From positions 1 to 55,096 of the forward strand of contig DATMNI010000274.1 of the NCBI GenBank assembly GCA_035570275.1: a stretch of 55,096 nucleotides of DNA, given 5' to 3'. Positions 17,279 through 25,007 of this stretch are shown here, in pieces. The position numbers and the translations under genes are program-made. The stretch comes from DATMNI01 sp035570275 (lineage in GTDB: Bacteria; Acidobacteriota; Terriglobia; Bryobacterales; Bryobacteraceae). Below the pieces are notes generated by a model, which saw only the letters and a program-made list of their open reading frames with translations, did not search any database and had not been told where the DNA came from. Positions within the stretch are counted from its first letter, which is position 1. Each line of letters starts with the position of its first letter.

Positions 17279-18172
17279 ATGGCACTAATAGACCCCTGGC
17301 CCGCGCTGCCGCTGAATGCCTGGCTGGACACCTACGAGACTCTCCACCTTTGGACCCAGGTGGTGGGCAAAATCCGAATGGCGCTCAGTCCGGAACTCAA
17401 CCACTGGTGGCATAGCACGCTTTACGTGAACTGCCGCGGGCTAAACACTTCACCCATCCCTTGCGGTTCGGGCGTCTTCGAAATCCAGTTCGATTTTCTG
17501 GAGCATCAACTCGAGGTCTGGACCAGTGACGGCGGGCTCAAGGTGCACCCGCTGCAACCGCGCTCGGTGGCGGCCTTTTACGGCCACCTGATGGAGACGC
17601 TGCAAGGGCTCGGCATCACGTGCGCCATCAATACCAAACCCCAGGAAATTTCCAACCCGATCCCGTTTGAGCAGGACGAGCGGCACGGCGCCTACGACCC
17701 GGAGTACGCGCGGCGCTTCTGGAGAATCCTCCTGTCCACCAGCATGGTGATGCAGGAATTCCGGTCGCGGTTCATCGGTAAATGCAGCCCGGTCCATTTC
17801 TTCTGGGGAAGCTTCGACCTGGCCTGCACACGATTCTCAGGAAGGCTGGCCGAGCCGCCGCGTAAGGGCGTGATTACCGCGCCGGCTTACTCGCACGAGG
17901 TGATCAGCGCGGGGTTCTGGCCTGGAGCGGGCTTCGCGGGCCCGGCCTTCTATGCCTATTCCGCGCCTTCACCTGCCGGATTGGATGCCGAAGCCGTTGG
18001 TCCGGCAGCCGCGGGGTGGAACAAACAACTATCGGAATTCATCCTGATGTACGACGATATACGGAGCCTCCCACAGCCGGGCGAGGCGTTGATGGAATTC
18101 CTGGAAAGCACCTATGCGGCCGGCGCGAAGCTGGCGAAATGGGATCGTGCCGAGTTGGAGAAGGCCCGCTGA
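17279..18172 (+). CDS. DUF5996 family protein
   Basis: 297 residues, cytosolic. The opening WPALPLNAWLDTYETLHLWT, then GKIRMALSPELNHWWHSTLY and NCRGLNTSPIP, are recognisable as the DUF5996 family, whose function is unknown. The family often occurs in soil bacteria as a single gene. Here it is sandwiched between two copies of a small exported beta-rich protein, 4 bases after the first and about 85 bases before the second. Whether this means a shared job or a duplication that left the gene in the middle cannot be told from sequence. No catalytic motif is obvious. Confidence 0.8.
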   Translation: MALIDPWPALPLNAWLDTYETLHLWTQVVGKIRMALSPELNHWWHSTLYVNCRGLNTSPIPCGSGVFEIQFDFLEHQLEVWTSDGGLKVHPLQPRSVAAFYGHLMETLQGLGITCAINTKPQEISNPIPFEQDERHGAYDPEYARRFWRILLSTSMVMQEFRSRFIGKCSPVHFFWGSFDLACTRFSGRLAEPPRKGVITAPAYSHEVISAGFWPGAGFAGPAFYAYSAPSPAGLDAEAVGPAAAGWNKQLSEFILMYDDIRSLPQPGEALMEFLESTYAAGAKLAKWDRAELEKAR

Positions 18173-18258
18173 GCAGGCGGCGCGGGCGGAGTGCGATTCC
18201 GCGCAAATTGCAGGGAACTTTAGGCGAGTTTTCTCGTCAACACTGCAAGGAGAATTTC

Positions 18259-18642
18259 ATGAAGGTATTTGCCTGTTTCTTGCTGTTGCTGGGGTTGGCG
18301 CTGTCTGCCGCCGCCGCCGATGTTACTGGAAAATGGTCCGGGAGCTTCAATTTGACGGGTCCCGGCGGGGAAACCAAGGATTCCGAGGCATTGTTGGTGC
18401 TGAAGCAAACCGGGTCGGAGATCACGGGAACAGTGGGCCCGAACGAAGACCAACGCTTCCCGATCGCCAAAGGAAAAATCGAAGGCGACAAGATCACGCT
18501 GGAAACAGCCGAGGGCGACGATCATCCAGCGATCAAGTTCGAACTGGTCGTGGAAGGCGACCACATCAAAGGCGACGCCAGTGGCTCACATGAAGGCCAG
18601 ACCATGAAGGCCAAGCTGGATCTGACGCGAGTGAAATCGTAG
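18259..18642 (+). CDS. Small exported beta-rich protein, paralogue B
   Basis: 127 residues. Signal peptide MKVFACFLLLLGLALSAAAA, then DVTGKWSGSFNLTGPGG, LVLKQTGSEITGTVGPNEDQ, IAKGKIEGDKITLE, DHIKGDASGS and an end KLDLTRVKS. This matches paralogue A (16906-17274) motif by motif, with a few extra residues in the variable loop. A GGAGAA lies upstream of the ATG. Likely periplasmic or secreted. Function unknown. Confidence 0.75.
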   Translation: MKVFACFLLLLGLALSAAAADVTGKWSGSFNLTGPGGETKDSEALLVLKQTGSEITGTVGPNEDQRFPIAKGKIEGDKITLETAEGDDHPAIKFELVVEGDHIKGDASGSHEGQTMKAKLDLTRVKS

Positions 18643-18685
18643 TTTCGCCAAGCCCACTGGGGCCGCTGTGCCAAAGCATCTGGAC

Positions 18686-18729
18686 AGCATCTGTGCCCAC
18701 AGCATCTGTGCCCACAGCATCTGTGCCAC
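18686..18729. repeat. 15-base tandem repeat
   Basis: Three units of AGCATCTGTGCCCAC, the last incomplete, between paralogue B and the zinc-finger gene. A weaker related unit precedes them. No function is evident. Confidence 0.75.
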
Positions 18730-18749
18730 ACTGTCGGTAGGGGGAAGGA

Positions 18750-19019
18750 ATGGCCAGCGCCTGCACTCATACCGACCAGGTTAAGTTCACCAAGACGACC
18801 AAGAAAGTCTGCGAAGACTGCGTGAAAATCGGGGATCACTGGGTACACTTGCGCCTGTGCCTGATTTGCGGGCACGTGGCGTGCTGCGATTCGTCGAAGA
18901 ACAAGCACGCCACGAAACATTTCCACGCGACCAAACACCCACTGGTGCGGTCGATTGAGCCCGGCGAATCGTGGGTGTGGTGCTACGCGGATGAGACAAT
19001 GCTGGGCGAGGTGGACTAG
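18750..19019 (+). CDS. UBP-type zinc-finger protein
   Basis: 89 residues that are essentially a single UBP-type (ubiquitin-protease-type) zinc finger. Metal ligands are visible in order: CTH near residue 5, CEDC near 23, CLICGHVACCD near 38, then histidines in KHATKHFHATKHPL and a C-terminal WVWCYAD. In eukaryotes the domain binds the C-terminal tail of ubiquitin; in bacteria its small stand-alone versions have unknown roles. AGGAATGG places the start at 18750. No ubiquitin-like partner is adjacent. Confidence 0.88.
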   Translation: MASACTHTDQVKFTKTTKKVCEDCVKIGDHWVHLRLCLICGHVACCDSSKNKHATKHFHATKHPLVRSIEPGESWVWCYADETMLGEVD

Positions 19020-19052
19020 AACATTCGCATGAGCGGGTCGGCCCGGTAGCCG

Positions 19053-19928
19053 CTAGAAGGGCGGCCCCAAAGCCAACGCCCGCTTCGCCAGGTCGAGGTT
19101 TGCCTGCGCGGCGGGAACCGATTCCACGGCACGTTCAAGGTGCGTGATTCCCTCCCGCAGCGTTCGCCAATCCCGCACCAGCAACGTGCCCAGCATATAC
19201 TGGGCCTTGTCGTTTCCGGGTTCCAGGCGCACGGCGGTGCGGGCAGAGTCGAGCGCCTCCGGGTAACGTCGGAGCCGGGACAACGCAAAGGCCATGTTGC
19301 ACAGGTCCACTGCATTGGGGCGGGTAAGTTCCATGGCCCGTTTGACGTCGGTGACAGCATCCTCGTAGCGGCCCAGGCGGACGTGTTGAGCGGCCAGGTT
19401 GGTGTATGCTTCGGCGTACTCCGGCGAAATCCGGATGGCCTTTTCGAGTTCTTCGGCGGCCCTCGCGTACTGCCCGGCTTCGGAGAACCGCTGCGCCACC
19501 ACAAATGCGCCGTAGGCTTTTCGCGTGGGCGGGTGTTTCAATTGCGTTAAGGAAACCGGACCCGATGGAGGCCGCGGGATCTCCTGGCGCCGCAAGCGGA
19601 GTTCCACCGGCGGCGTGGCCCCGTTGACCGCGATCAATTGCTGCTGTACCACTTCCCCGCCCGAGTTCGTAACCCGGACTTCATAATCGCCGTAGGGTAC
19701 GTTCCGGAAAGCGAAGCTACCATCGGGATGCACGAATTCGTGATGCACCTCACGCCGGTTCGACACATCGTAAAGCTCCACGAAGTAACCCTGAAGCAGC
19801 ACTTGATCGCTCTGAATTTCTCCTTTGAGTGATGTTTCTACCAGACCCTGGGAATGGCCGGGAACGCGCAGCAGCACCAACACCACCAACGCGAACAGCG
19901 GCCGGAGACACCTGTAGTTCACAGTCAA
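19053..19928 (-). CDS. Exported TPR protein with carboxypeptidase-regulatory-like domain
   Basis: 291 residues. An N-terminal signal (LRPLFALVVLVLLRVPGHSQ) is followed by a beta-sandwich segment with FVHPDGSFAFRNVPYGDYEV near residue 65, typical of carboxypeptidase-regulatory-like domains. From about residue 130 there are at least three tetratricopeptide repeats (AARAAEEL-like helices, PEYAEAYTNLAAQHVRLGRY near 175, PGNDKAQYMLGTLL near 237). Such proteins are typical acidobacterial scaffold or complex-assembly proteins of the cell envelope. No enzyme motif is present. The partner is unknown. Confidence 0.8.
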   Translation of the reverse strand: MTVNYRCLRPLFALVVLVLLRVPGHSQGLVETSLKGEIQSDQVLLQGYFVELYDVSNRREVHHEFVHPDGSFAFRNVPYGDYEVRVTNSGGEVVQQQLIAVNGATPPVELRLRRQEIPRPPSGPVSLTQLKHPPTRKAYGAFVVAQRFSEAGQYARAAEELEKAIRISPEYAEAYTNLAAQHVRLGRYEDAVTDVKRAMELTRPNAVDLCNMAFALSRLRRYPEALDSARTAVRLEPGNDKAQYMLGTLLVRDWRTLREGITHLERAVESVPAAQANLDLAKRALALGPPF

Positions 19929-20092
19929 CCTCCGTTTAATCTGTTTTTTGATTGGGAACTGTCGGCGTGGACGACTTGCTACTCCTCCAGGGTACGGAAC
20001 CCCGGCCAGAGGATCAAATCGAAAGTTTTTATCGCGGCGATTCTACGGAAAACCCAAGCCAGGCTAACCGGAACGTCGAGTTGTAATGTTAC

Positions 20093-22300
20093 TCACCAGG
20101 TTCGGGCGATTTCCACGTCCTTGGCGACGCTGGCCGTAATCGCGATCAGGTCTACGAATCCTACCCGGGTGAGCAGTTGCGGTTTGTAGTGGGCCGTGGC
20201 CACGGCCGCGTATTTCTTCCAGTGTTCCAAGGCGGCCTCCAGGTGGCGAACCGCCGGCTCCTTGTGGCCCAGCGCCAGGTCGGTGGCTCCCAGAATCTTC
20301 TCGGCATAATAATCGCCAAGGTGCGCCATGGCCTCATAGTCACCCAGCGTGAAGCGCAGTTCCTGGCTCTTCACGGCGGCAGACGGCCCAGGCCGCAGTT
20401 CGCCCACCAGGCGCAGCGCGGCGCCGGCATCGGCGTGGAGTTGTTCGGCCACCTGCAGCGGAGTGATCTCGTCCGTCTTCGTCAATGGTGGCTGGTTCGC
20501 GCCAAGCTGGTTCGCCGCGAGCCGTTTCACATAGGTGGCGATGTTCATCACGCCCGCGCCCGGCATGCTCTCGCCTTTGACGAAGTCCCGGACGTCATAA
20601 AACTTGCTGGGGTGATGGAAGCAAGCTTCAGGGAACCACTTGATATCGATATCTCCCCAGAAGAAACGGGTGATCTGCGGGATGATCCGCGACGCCCGCA
20701 AGGAAGCTTCCAGAAGCTTACCGGCGGGCACTTCCGGGAATCTCTGCGCCAGGCTGCGTTCGAACAAATCGTCCGGCAGCGCCGGGTCGTAACTCAGCCG
20801 GCCCCATAACATGAAACTGAACCATTGTTTCTTCATTACCAGCTCGCGCGGAGTATCGGGATCGGTGCTAATGAATTCGCGGCCCCAAATGTAACCGTCC
20901 GGCCCCATGTAGTAACCGGCCAGTTTGTCCGGCCCTGGCAAGTTGTGGATGTAAGCGCGGGCGTATGCCGGGTCGCCCCAGCGGAAGCTGAAGATATCGT
21001 CGTTGCGCACCGTCATCCATGTCCGCAGGTTCGGCGGCAACTGTTGCAGCGTTTGGCGCGCGAAAATCGGCGCGGGCGAGGAATACATGTGGGCCACCGA
21101 ATACTTGTAGCTGAAGTCTAACTGATCCGGATAGTCTTTGAAGGCATCCAGTATCTCGCTCTGGTCGGTCTGGTGGAAGCGATGGATCAGCCGGACCCGA
21201 CGGTCCGGCTGCAGCTTTTTGGCATCGGCAATACCCAGGCCGTAAGTCTTCCACAGCCACTTCTCGTTGGAGAAATCGTCCTTGCGGTTTTGCATGTTTT
21301 CCCCGGCGGTGATGCCGAAGCCCGCCAGCAGCGGGTAAGTCAAAACCATTTCGCGGACGCTCTTGCGGAAGTAATCGATGGTGGTGAGATTATCGTTGGC
21401 GGCGGTGATACCGTGCTTTCCACCGGTTCCGAAGACGAAGGTGTTCCAGGTGAAGATGTAGACGCCGATGCCGCGGTCGTGGGCGTACTGCATGACGTCG
21501 CGCCAGAACTGGATCTTCTCGCCGATGGAAATCTTTTTCACGGTTTCGAGGTGTTCCAGCATGGCCGGGCGCAACATGTCTTTGCCAGAGGTGGAGAAGG
21601 TGTCGTCGAACTTCACGGTGGTTCGCATCACGTCATCGAGCGCGATGTCCGGGTACTCGGGAACCTTCACCATGGAAGGAAAAGGGTGCAGGTTCCATAG
21701 CGACAGGACGTTGAAGCGGTGGCGCGCCATCTCATCCAGGAACTCGCGCCAGAAGTCGAAGCTCCACATTTCGGGGATGTTCTGCTGGGCGGAATCGCCG
21801 GCGTCGGAGTAGCTGGGAGTGCGAACGTCAAGTGGGATATTGAACTTGATGCCGCGTTGCGCGATGTACGGTTGGTGGTCGGAATCGGCGAGGCTGGCGA
21901 CCGTGCCGAGGCGGATGGCTTCAGCCAGGTCGAGGCCGCCGTACATGGCGCCGGCAGCGTCGTTGGCCAGAACCGCGTAGGTGGCTGCTTGTTTGCGAAT
22001 GGCGTAGGACTGCGGGGCGCCGGGCTTTGGAGGGGCAACGCGGAGTGCGGCGGCGAGGCGGCGGGACTGGTCTTCGGTGCACGCCAGGATGAAACGTGTA
22101 TCGGTAACTGAGCTTGGGGCGGCGTCGGTGGCGTGGGTGAGCTCCGCCTCCACGAGAGGCACACTTTTCAAGGCGAGGGCGCGGCGGATTTCGCCGGCGG
22201 CGAAGCGAGCCTGCGGGATGGTGGCGTCGTAGTAGAGGTTGGCGGCGGGTGCTTGGGTGGCCGCGGCAGCCAGGAGCACTGCTAAAACAGAATGGCTCAT
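20093..22300 (-). CDS. Exported glycoside-hydrolase-like protein (GH67/GH20-type N-terminus)
   Basis: 735 residues with signal peptide MSHSVLAVLLAAAATQAPAA. Residues 20-150 resemble the alpha/beta domain found before the catalytic barrel in alpha-glucuronidases and beta-hexosaminidases (LYYDATIPQARFAAGEIRRA, then AAGAMYGGLDLAEAIRLG). A large barrel-like domain follows with FLDEMARHRFNVLSLWNLHP and GIGVYIFTWNTFVFG, and candidate acids in GFGITAGENMQNR. The exact family and substrate are not certain. ATG 22300 is preferred over 22306 because GGAG is six bases before the former and touching the latter. The gap to 19928 (about 165 bases) holds no gene. Confidence 0.65.
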   Translation of the reverse strand: MSHSVLAVLLAAAATQAPAANLYYDATIPQARFAAGEIRRALALKSVPLVEAELTHATDAAPSSVTDTRFILACTEDQSRRLAAALRVAPPKPGAPQSYAIRKQAATYAVLANDAAGAMYGGLDLAEAIRLGTVASLADSDHQPYIAQRGIKFNIPLDVRTPSYSDAGDSAQQNIPEMWSFDFWREFLDEMARHRFNVLSLWNLHPFPSMVKVPEYPDIALDDVMRTTVKFDDTFSTSGKDMLRPAMLEHLETVKKISIGEKIQFWRDVMQYAHDRGIGVYIFTWNTFVFGTGGKHGITAANDNLTTIDYFRKSVREMVLTYPLLAGFGITAGENMQNRKDDFSNEKWLWKTYGLGIADAKKLQPDRRVRLIHRFHQTDQSEILDAFKDYPDQLDFSYKYSVAHMYSSPAPIFARQTLQQLPPNLRTWMTVRNDDIFSFRWGDPAYARAYIHNLPGPDKLAGYYMGPDGYIWGREFISTDPDTPRELVMKKQWFSFMLWGRLSYDPALPDDLFERSLAQRFPEVPAGKLLEASLRASRIIPQITRFFWGDIDIKWFPEACFHHPSKFYDVRDFVKGESMPGAGVMNIATYVKRLAANQLGANQPPLTKTDEITPLQVAEQLHADAGAALRLVGELRPGPSAAVKSQELRFTLGDYEAMAHLGDYYAEKILGATDLALGHKEPAVRHLEAALEHWKKYAAVATAHYKPQLLTRVGFVDLIAITASVAKDVEIARTW

Positions 22301-22359
22301 GTGCATCTCCTATGGGACAATCCTATCCAGCCCGCTGGCGGCGAGCACGTCGCCGCTAT

Positions 22360-22515
22360 TTGTGAGGCAGATTGGCAAGCTGCGGCGGATTGGCAATCCG
22401 CCTGCCGATTCCTAAGGGGCGCCCCCTGTCTGGCTGGCGAGGGTGTGCCCAATTCCAGCAGGCGGATTAACAATCCGCCGGACCCAGAGGGTGCCCCTAG
22501 CAACCTGCCCCACAA
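22360..22515. repeat. REPIN-like composite palindrome, copy 4
   Basis: About 156 bases in the gap between the glycoside-hydrolase-like gene and the M19 dipeptidase gene, with mirrored GGCGGATT-N2-CAATCCGCC palindromes and a CTGCCCCACAAA right end. Same family as 1441-1577. It fills most of the 217-base gap. Confidence 0.85.
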
Positions 22516-22517
22516 AG

Positions 22518-23780
22518 TCATCGGCGCTCCGTAATCTGGCGGAAGACGCGCAGCAGGTTGCCGCCCAGGAATTTGCGGATGCGCTCCTCGGAGTAGCCGC
22601 GGCGCAGCATGGCATCGGTGATCATGGGCAAATCGCGAACGTCGCGCATGCCGCGGGGCAGGGGCGGGCCGCCATCGAAATCGCTGCCCAGCGAGACGTG
22701 GTCTTCACCCACCAGTTGGATGGCGCGGTCTACCACGGCTACCCAGCCATCCACGTCAATTCGGATATCCTGCGGAATGTCCGCGGGCAGCATCGGAAAC
22801 TGCGGCGCCACAATCTTGTCGAGCTCGTAGATGGTGAGCTGGGTGCCGCGCTGCTGGATTTCCGAAGTGTCCCAAAAAGGTTTGCCGGCATGCTGCGTCC
22901 GCCAGTCGAAGGCCTTGCGGTTGTGAAACTCATTGCCGAGCTGAAATCCGATGACGCCCCCCTTGGCCGCCAGCTTTTTCACCAGCGCGTCGGGCATGTT
23001 GCGCGGAATGTCATTGATCGCGCGCAAGCCGTGGTGCGTGGCCACTACGGGGACGGAACTGATGTCGATGGCCGCCGAGATGGCCTCGTCGGAAGCATGG
23101 GACACGTTGATCAGCATGCCGAGCCGGTTCATCTCGCGGATCACGTCGCGGCCGCGATCGTTCAGGCCGCGCCATTTTGGCACGGAGCAGCAGGAATCGG
23201 CGTAATTGCTGGTCCAATTGTGCGCGGAGAACTGGACGGAGCGCAGCCCCAGGCGGTACATTTCGCGGATCAGGGCGGGGTCGCCATCCAGATCGAAACT
23301 GCCTTCGATGTCGAGGACGGCGGCGATCTTGCCGCTGGCGTGGATGCGCTCGATATCGGGCGCGGAGCGCGCAATTTCGATGGCGGCGCTGTTGCGCGCG
23401 ATCTGGTCCACGGCGCAATCCAGCATGCGGAGCGCCTGCTTGGTTTCGAGGCGCGCGGGATAGTAGTCTTCGGTCACGAAGATGGAAAAGAAGAGCGCAC
23501 CCAGGCCGCCTTCCTTGGCGCGGGGCAGGTCGAACTGGCCATCGTCCTTGCGCCGGCCGATGTCGCCGCCGTGATAGAAGACGCGGTCTACGGCGTGAAC
23601 GTGGCCATCGAAAACGAGGGAGCGCGTGTGGAGGGCGCGGGCGGGGGCGGAAACGGGGGTTTGGGCGGAGAGTGGGAGATCTGAGATGAGGAGTAGCGCA
23701 AGGGTGCGAAGCAGGCGGATTGCCAATCCGCCGCAGGTTGACAACCTGCCCCACAAAAGCAACCTGCCCCACAACGTCAT
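22518..23780 (-). CDS. Exported membrane dipeptidase (peptidase family M19)
   Basis: Zinc dipeptidase of the renal dipeptidase family. Visible motifs: LVFDGHVHAVD with the first metal ligands, AAVLDIEGSFDLDGD with the bridging glutamate, NVSHASDEA and PVVATHHGLRAI with later histidines, and the C-terminal VSLGSDFDGGPP. The mature part begins around SAQTPVSAPARAL. The start is uncertain: ATG 23780 gives a leader that reads through a palindromic repeat, while a TTG at 23726 would start MAIRLLRTLALLLIS, a clean signal peptide formed partly by the repeat. Both have poor ribosome sites. The stop lies at the edge of another repeat copy. Confidence 0.85.
   Translation of the reverse strand: MTLWGRLLLWGRLSTCGGLAIRLLRTLALLLISDLPLSAQTPVSAPARALHTRSLVFDGHVHAVDRVFYHGGDIGRRKDDGQFDLPRAKEGGLGALFFSIFVTEDYYPARLETKQALRMLDCAVDQIARNSAAIEIARSAPDIERIHASGKIAAVLDIEGSFDLDGDPALIREMYRLGLRSVQFSAHNWTSNYADSCCSVPKWRGLNDRGRDVIREMNRLGMLINVSHASDEAISAAIDISSVPVVATHHGLRAINDIPRNMPDALVKKLAAKGGVIGFQLGNEFHNRKAFDWRTQHAGKPFWDTSEIQQRGTQLTIYELDKIVAPQFPMLPADIPQDIRIDVDGWVAVVDRAIQLVGEDHVSLGSDFDGGPPLPRGMRDVRDLPMITDAMLRRGYSEERIRKFLGGNLLRVFRQITERR
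23711..23774. repeat. REPIN-like half element, overlapping M19 gene start
   Basis: One GGCGGATT-N2-CAATCCGCC palindrome followed by GTTGACAACCTGCCCCACAA and a second partial CAACCTGCCCCACAA end. It is the right half of the family at 1441-1577 with its end duplicated. It lies across the 5' end of the M19 gene and codes for the start of its predicted signal peptide. Confidence 0.8.
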
Positions 23781-23805
23781 ATAATCATGACTCGGGAACA
23801 TTTTC

Positions 23806-25005
23806 ATGAGCAATCCGGTACGTCCTAAACTCGCCGCCATTGTAACCACCTACTTCAAAATGTCGCACGGGCAGCACATTGTCGATCGGCTTCTGGATGG
23901 CTACGGCTGGAACGGCACGCACCATTATCCTCCCATGGACCTGGTGTCACTTTACGTGGACCAGGTGGGGGCGACCGATTTGAGCCGGGAGCGCCTGAGC
24001 CGCCATCCCAATACGAAGGGTTACCCGACCATCGCCGAAACGCTCACGCTGGGCGGCAGCAAACTGGCGGTGGATGGCGTGGTGATCGTGGGCGAACATG
24101 GCAACTACCCGCGCAACGAAAAGGGGCAGACCAAATACCCGCGCTGGGAGTTTTTCGAGCAGATGGTGAAGGTGTTTCGGGACAGCGGGCGGTCGGTGCC
24201 GGTGTTCAACGATAAACATCTTTCGTGGAATTGGGAGTGGGCGCGCAAGATGTACGACACGTCGCGCGAAATGAAGTTCGCCTACATGGCGGGGTCGAGC
24301 CTGCCGGTGACGTGGCGGACGCCCCAAGTGGAGATGCCGTTGGGCGCGCGGATCAACGAGGCTTTGTGCGTGTGCTACGGCGGCGTGGATAGCTACGATT
24401 TTCACGGCCTCGAAACGGTGCAGTGCATGGTGGAGCGGCGCCGCGGCGGCGAGACTGGGGTGGAGTGGGTGCAGGCGTATCGCGGCGAGAAGTTCTGGGA
24501 TGCGTTGCGCGAAGGCGTCTGGCCCAGGCCGCTGATGGATTCGGCGCTGTGCCGAAGCCACACGCTGGTTCCGGCGCGGGCCGGATTCAACGACGTTTTC
24601 CCGACGGTGGACGATATGCGGCGGCTGGTGCGGGACCCGGTGGCCTACCGGTATCAGCACGCCGACGGGCTTAAGAGCACGGTGCTGCTGATGAACGGCC
24701 TGCTGCGGGATTTCAACTTCGCGGCCTATGTGAACGGCGCGCGCGAGCCATGGTCCACCCAGATGTACCTGCCAATGCCCGATGGCCGCACCACGCTGGC
24801 CAACTTCTTCAGCCCGCTGGTGAATAATTTCGAGAAGATGTACCTGACCGGCAAGCCGACGTATCCGGTGGAGCGCACGCTGCTCACCACCGGGCTCACC
24901 GCCGCCGGAGTGGAGAGCCTGTACAAAGGGCAGACTCGCTTTGAAACGCCGCACCTGGCGATTCACTACCAGCCCACCAAAGAATCCACCTTCTGGAGGA
25001 CCTAA
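23806..25005 (+). CDS. Unknown-family protein, cytosolic paralogue
   Basis: 399 residues, no signal peptide. Not assigned to a family. It is about half identical by eye to the following gene product. Shared blocks are KLAAIVTTYFKMSHGQHIVD near the N-terminus, DLVSLYVDQVGATDLS, VVIVGEHGNYPRNEKGQTKY, FFEQMVKVFRDSGRSVPVFN followed by DKHLSW, ETVQCMVERRRGGETGVEW and YPVERTLLTTGL. The N-terminus resembles a nucleotide-binding alpha/beta fold but lacks a clear GxGxxG. A TATAAT at 23780-23785 lies 20 bases before the ATG. The gene ends 2 bases before its paralogue. Confidence 0.7.
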   Translation: MSNPVRPKLAAIVTTYFKMSHGQHIVDRLLDGYGWNGTHHYPPMDLVSLYVDQVGATDLSRERLSRHPNTKGYPTIAETLTLGGSKLAVDGVVIVGEHGNYPRNEKGQTKYPRWEFFEQMVKVFRDSGRSVPVFNDKHLSWNWEWARKMYDTSREMKFAYMAGSSLPVTWRTPQVEMPLGARINEALCVCYGGVDSYDFHGLETVQCMVERRRGGETGVEWVQAYRGEKFWDALREGVWPRPLMDSALCRSHTLVPARAGFNDVFPTVDDMRRLVRDPVAYRYQHADGLKSTVLLMNGLLRDFNFAAYVNGAREPWSTQMYLPMPDGRTTLANFFSPLVNNFEKMYLTGKPTYPVERTLLTTGLTAAGVESLYKGQTRFETPHLAIHYQPTKESTFWRT

Positions 25006-25007
25006 CG

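Noticed and set aside
20177..20809. Plus-strand frames within the glycoside-hydrolase-like gene
   Set aside because: Antisense shadows; no ribosome site or recognisable domain.
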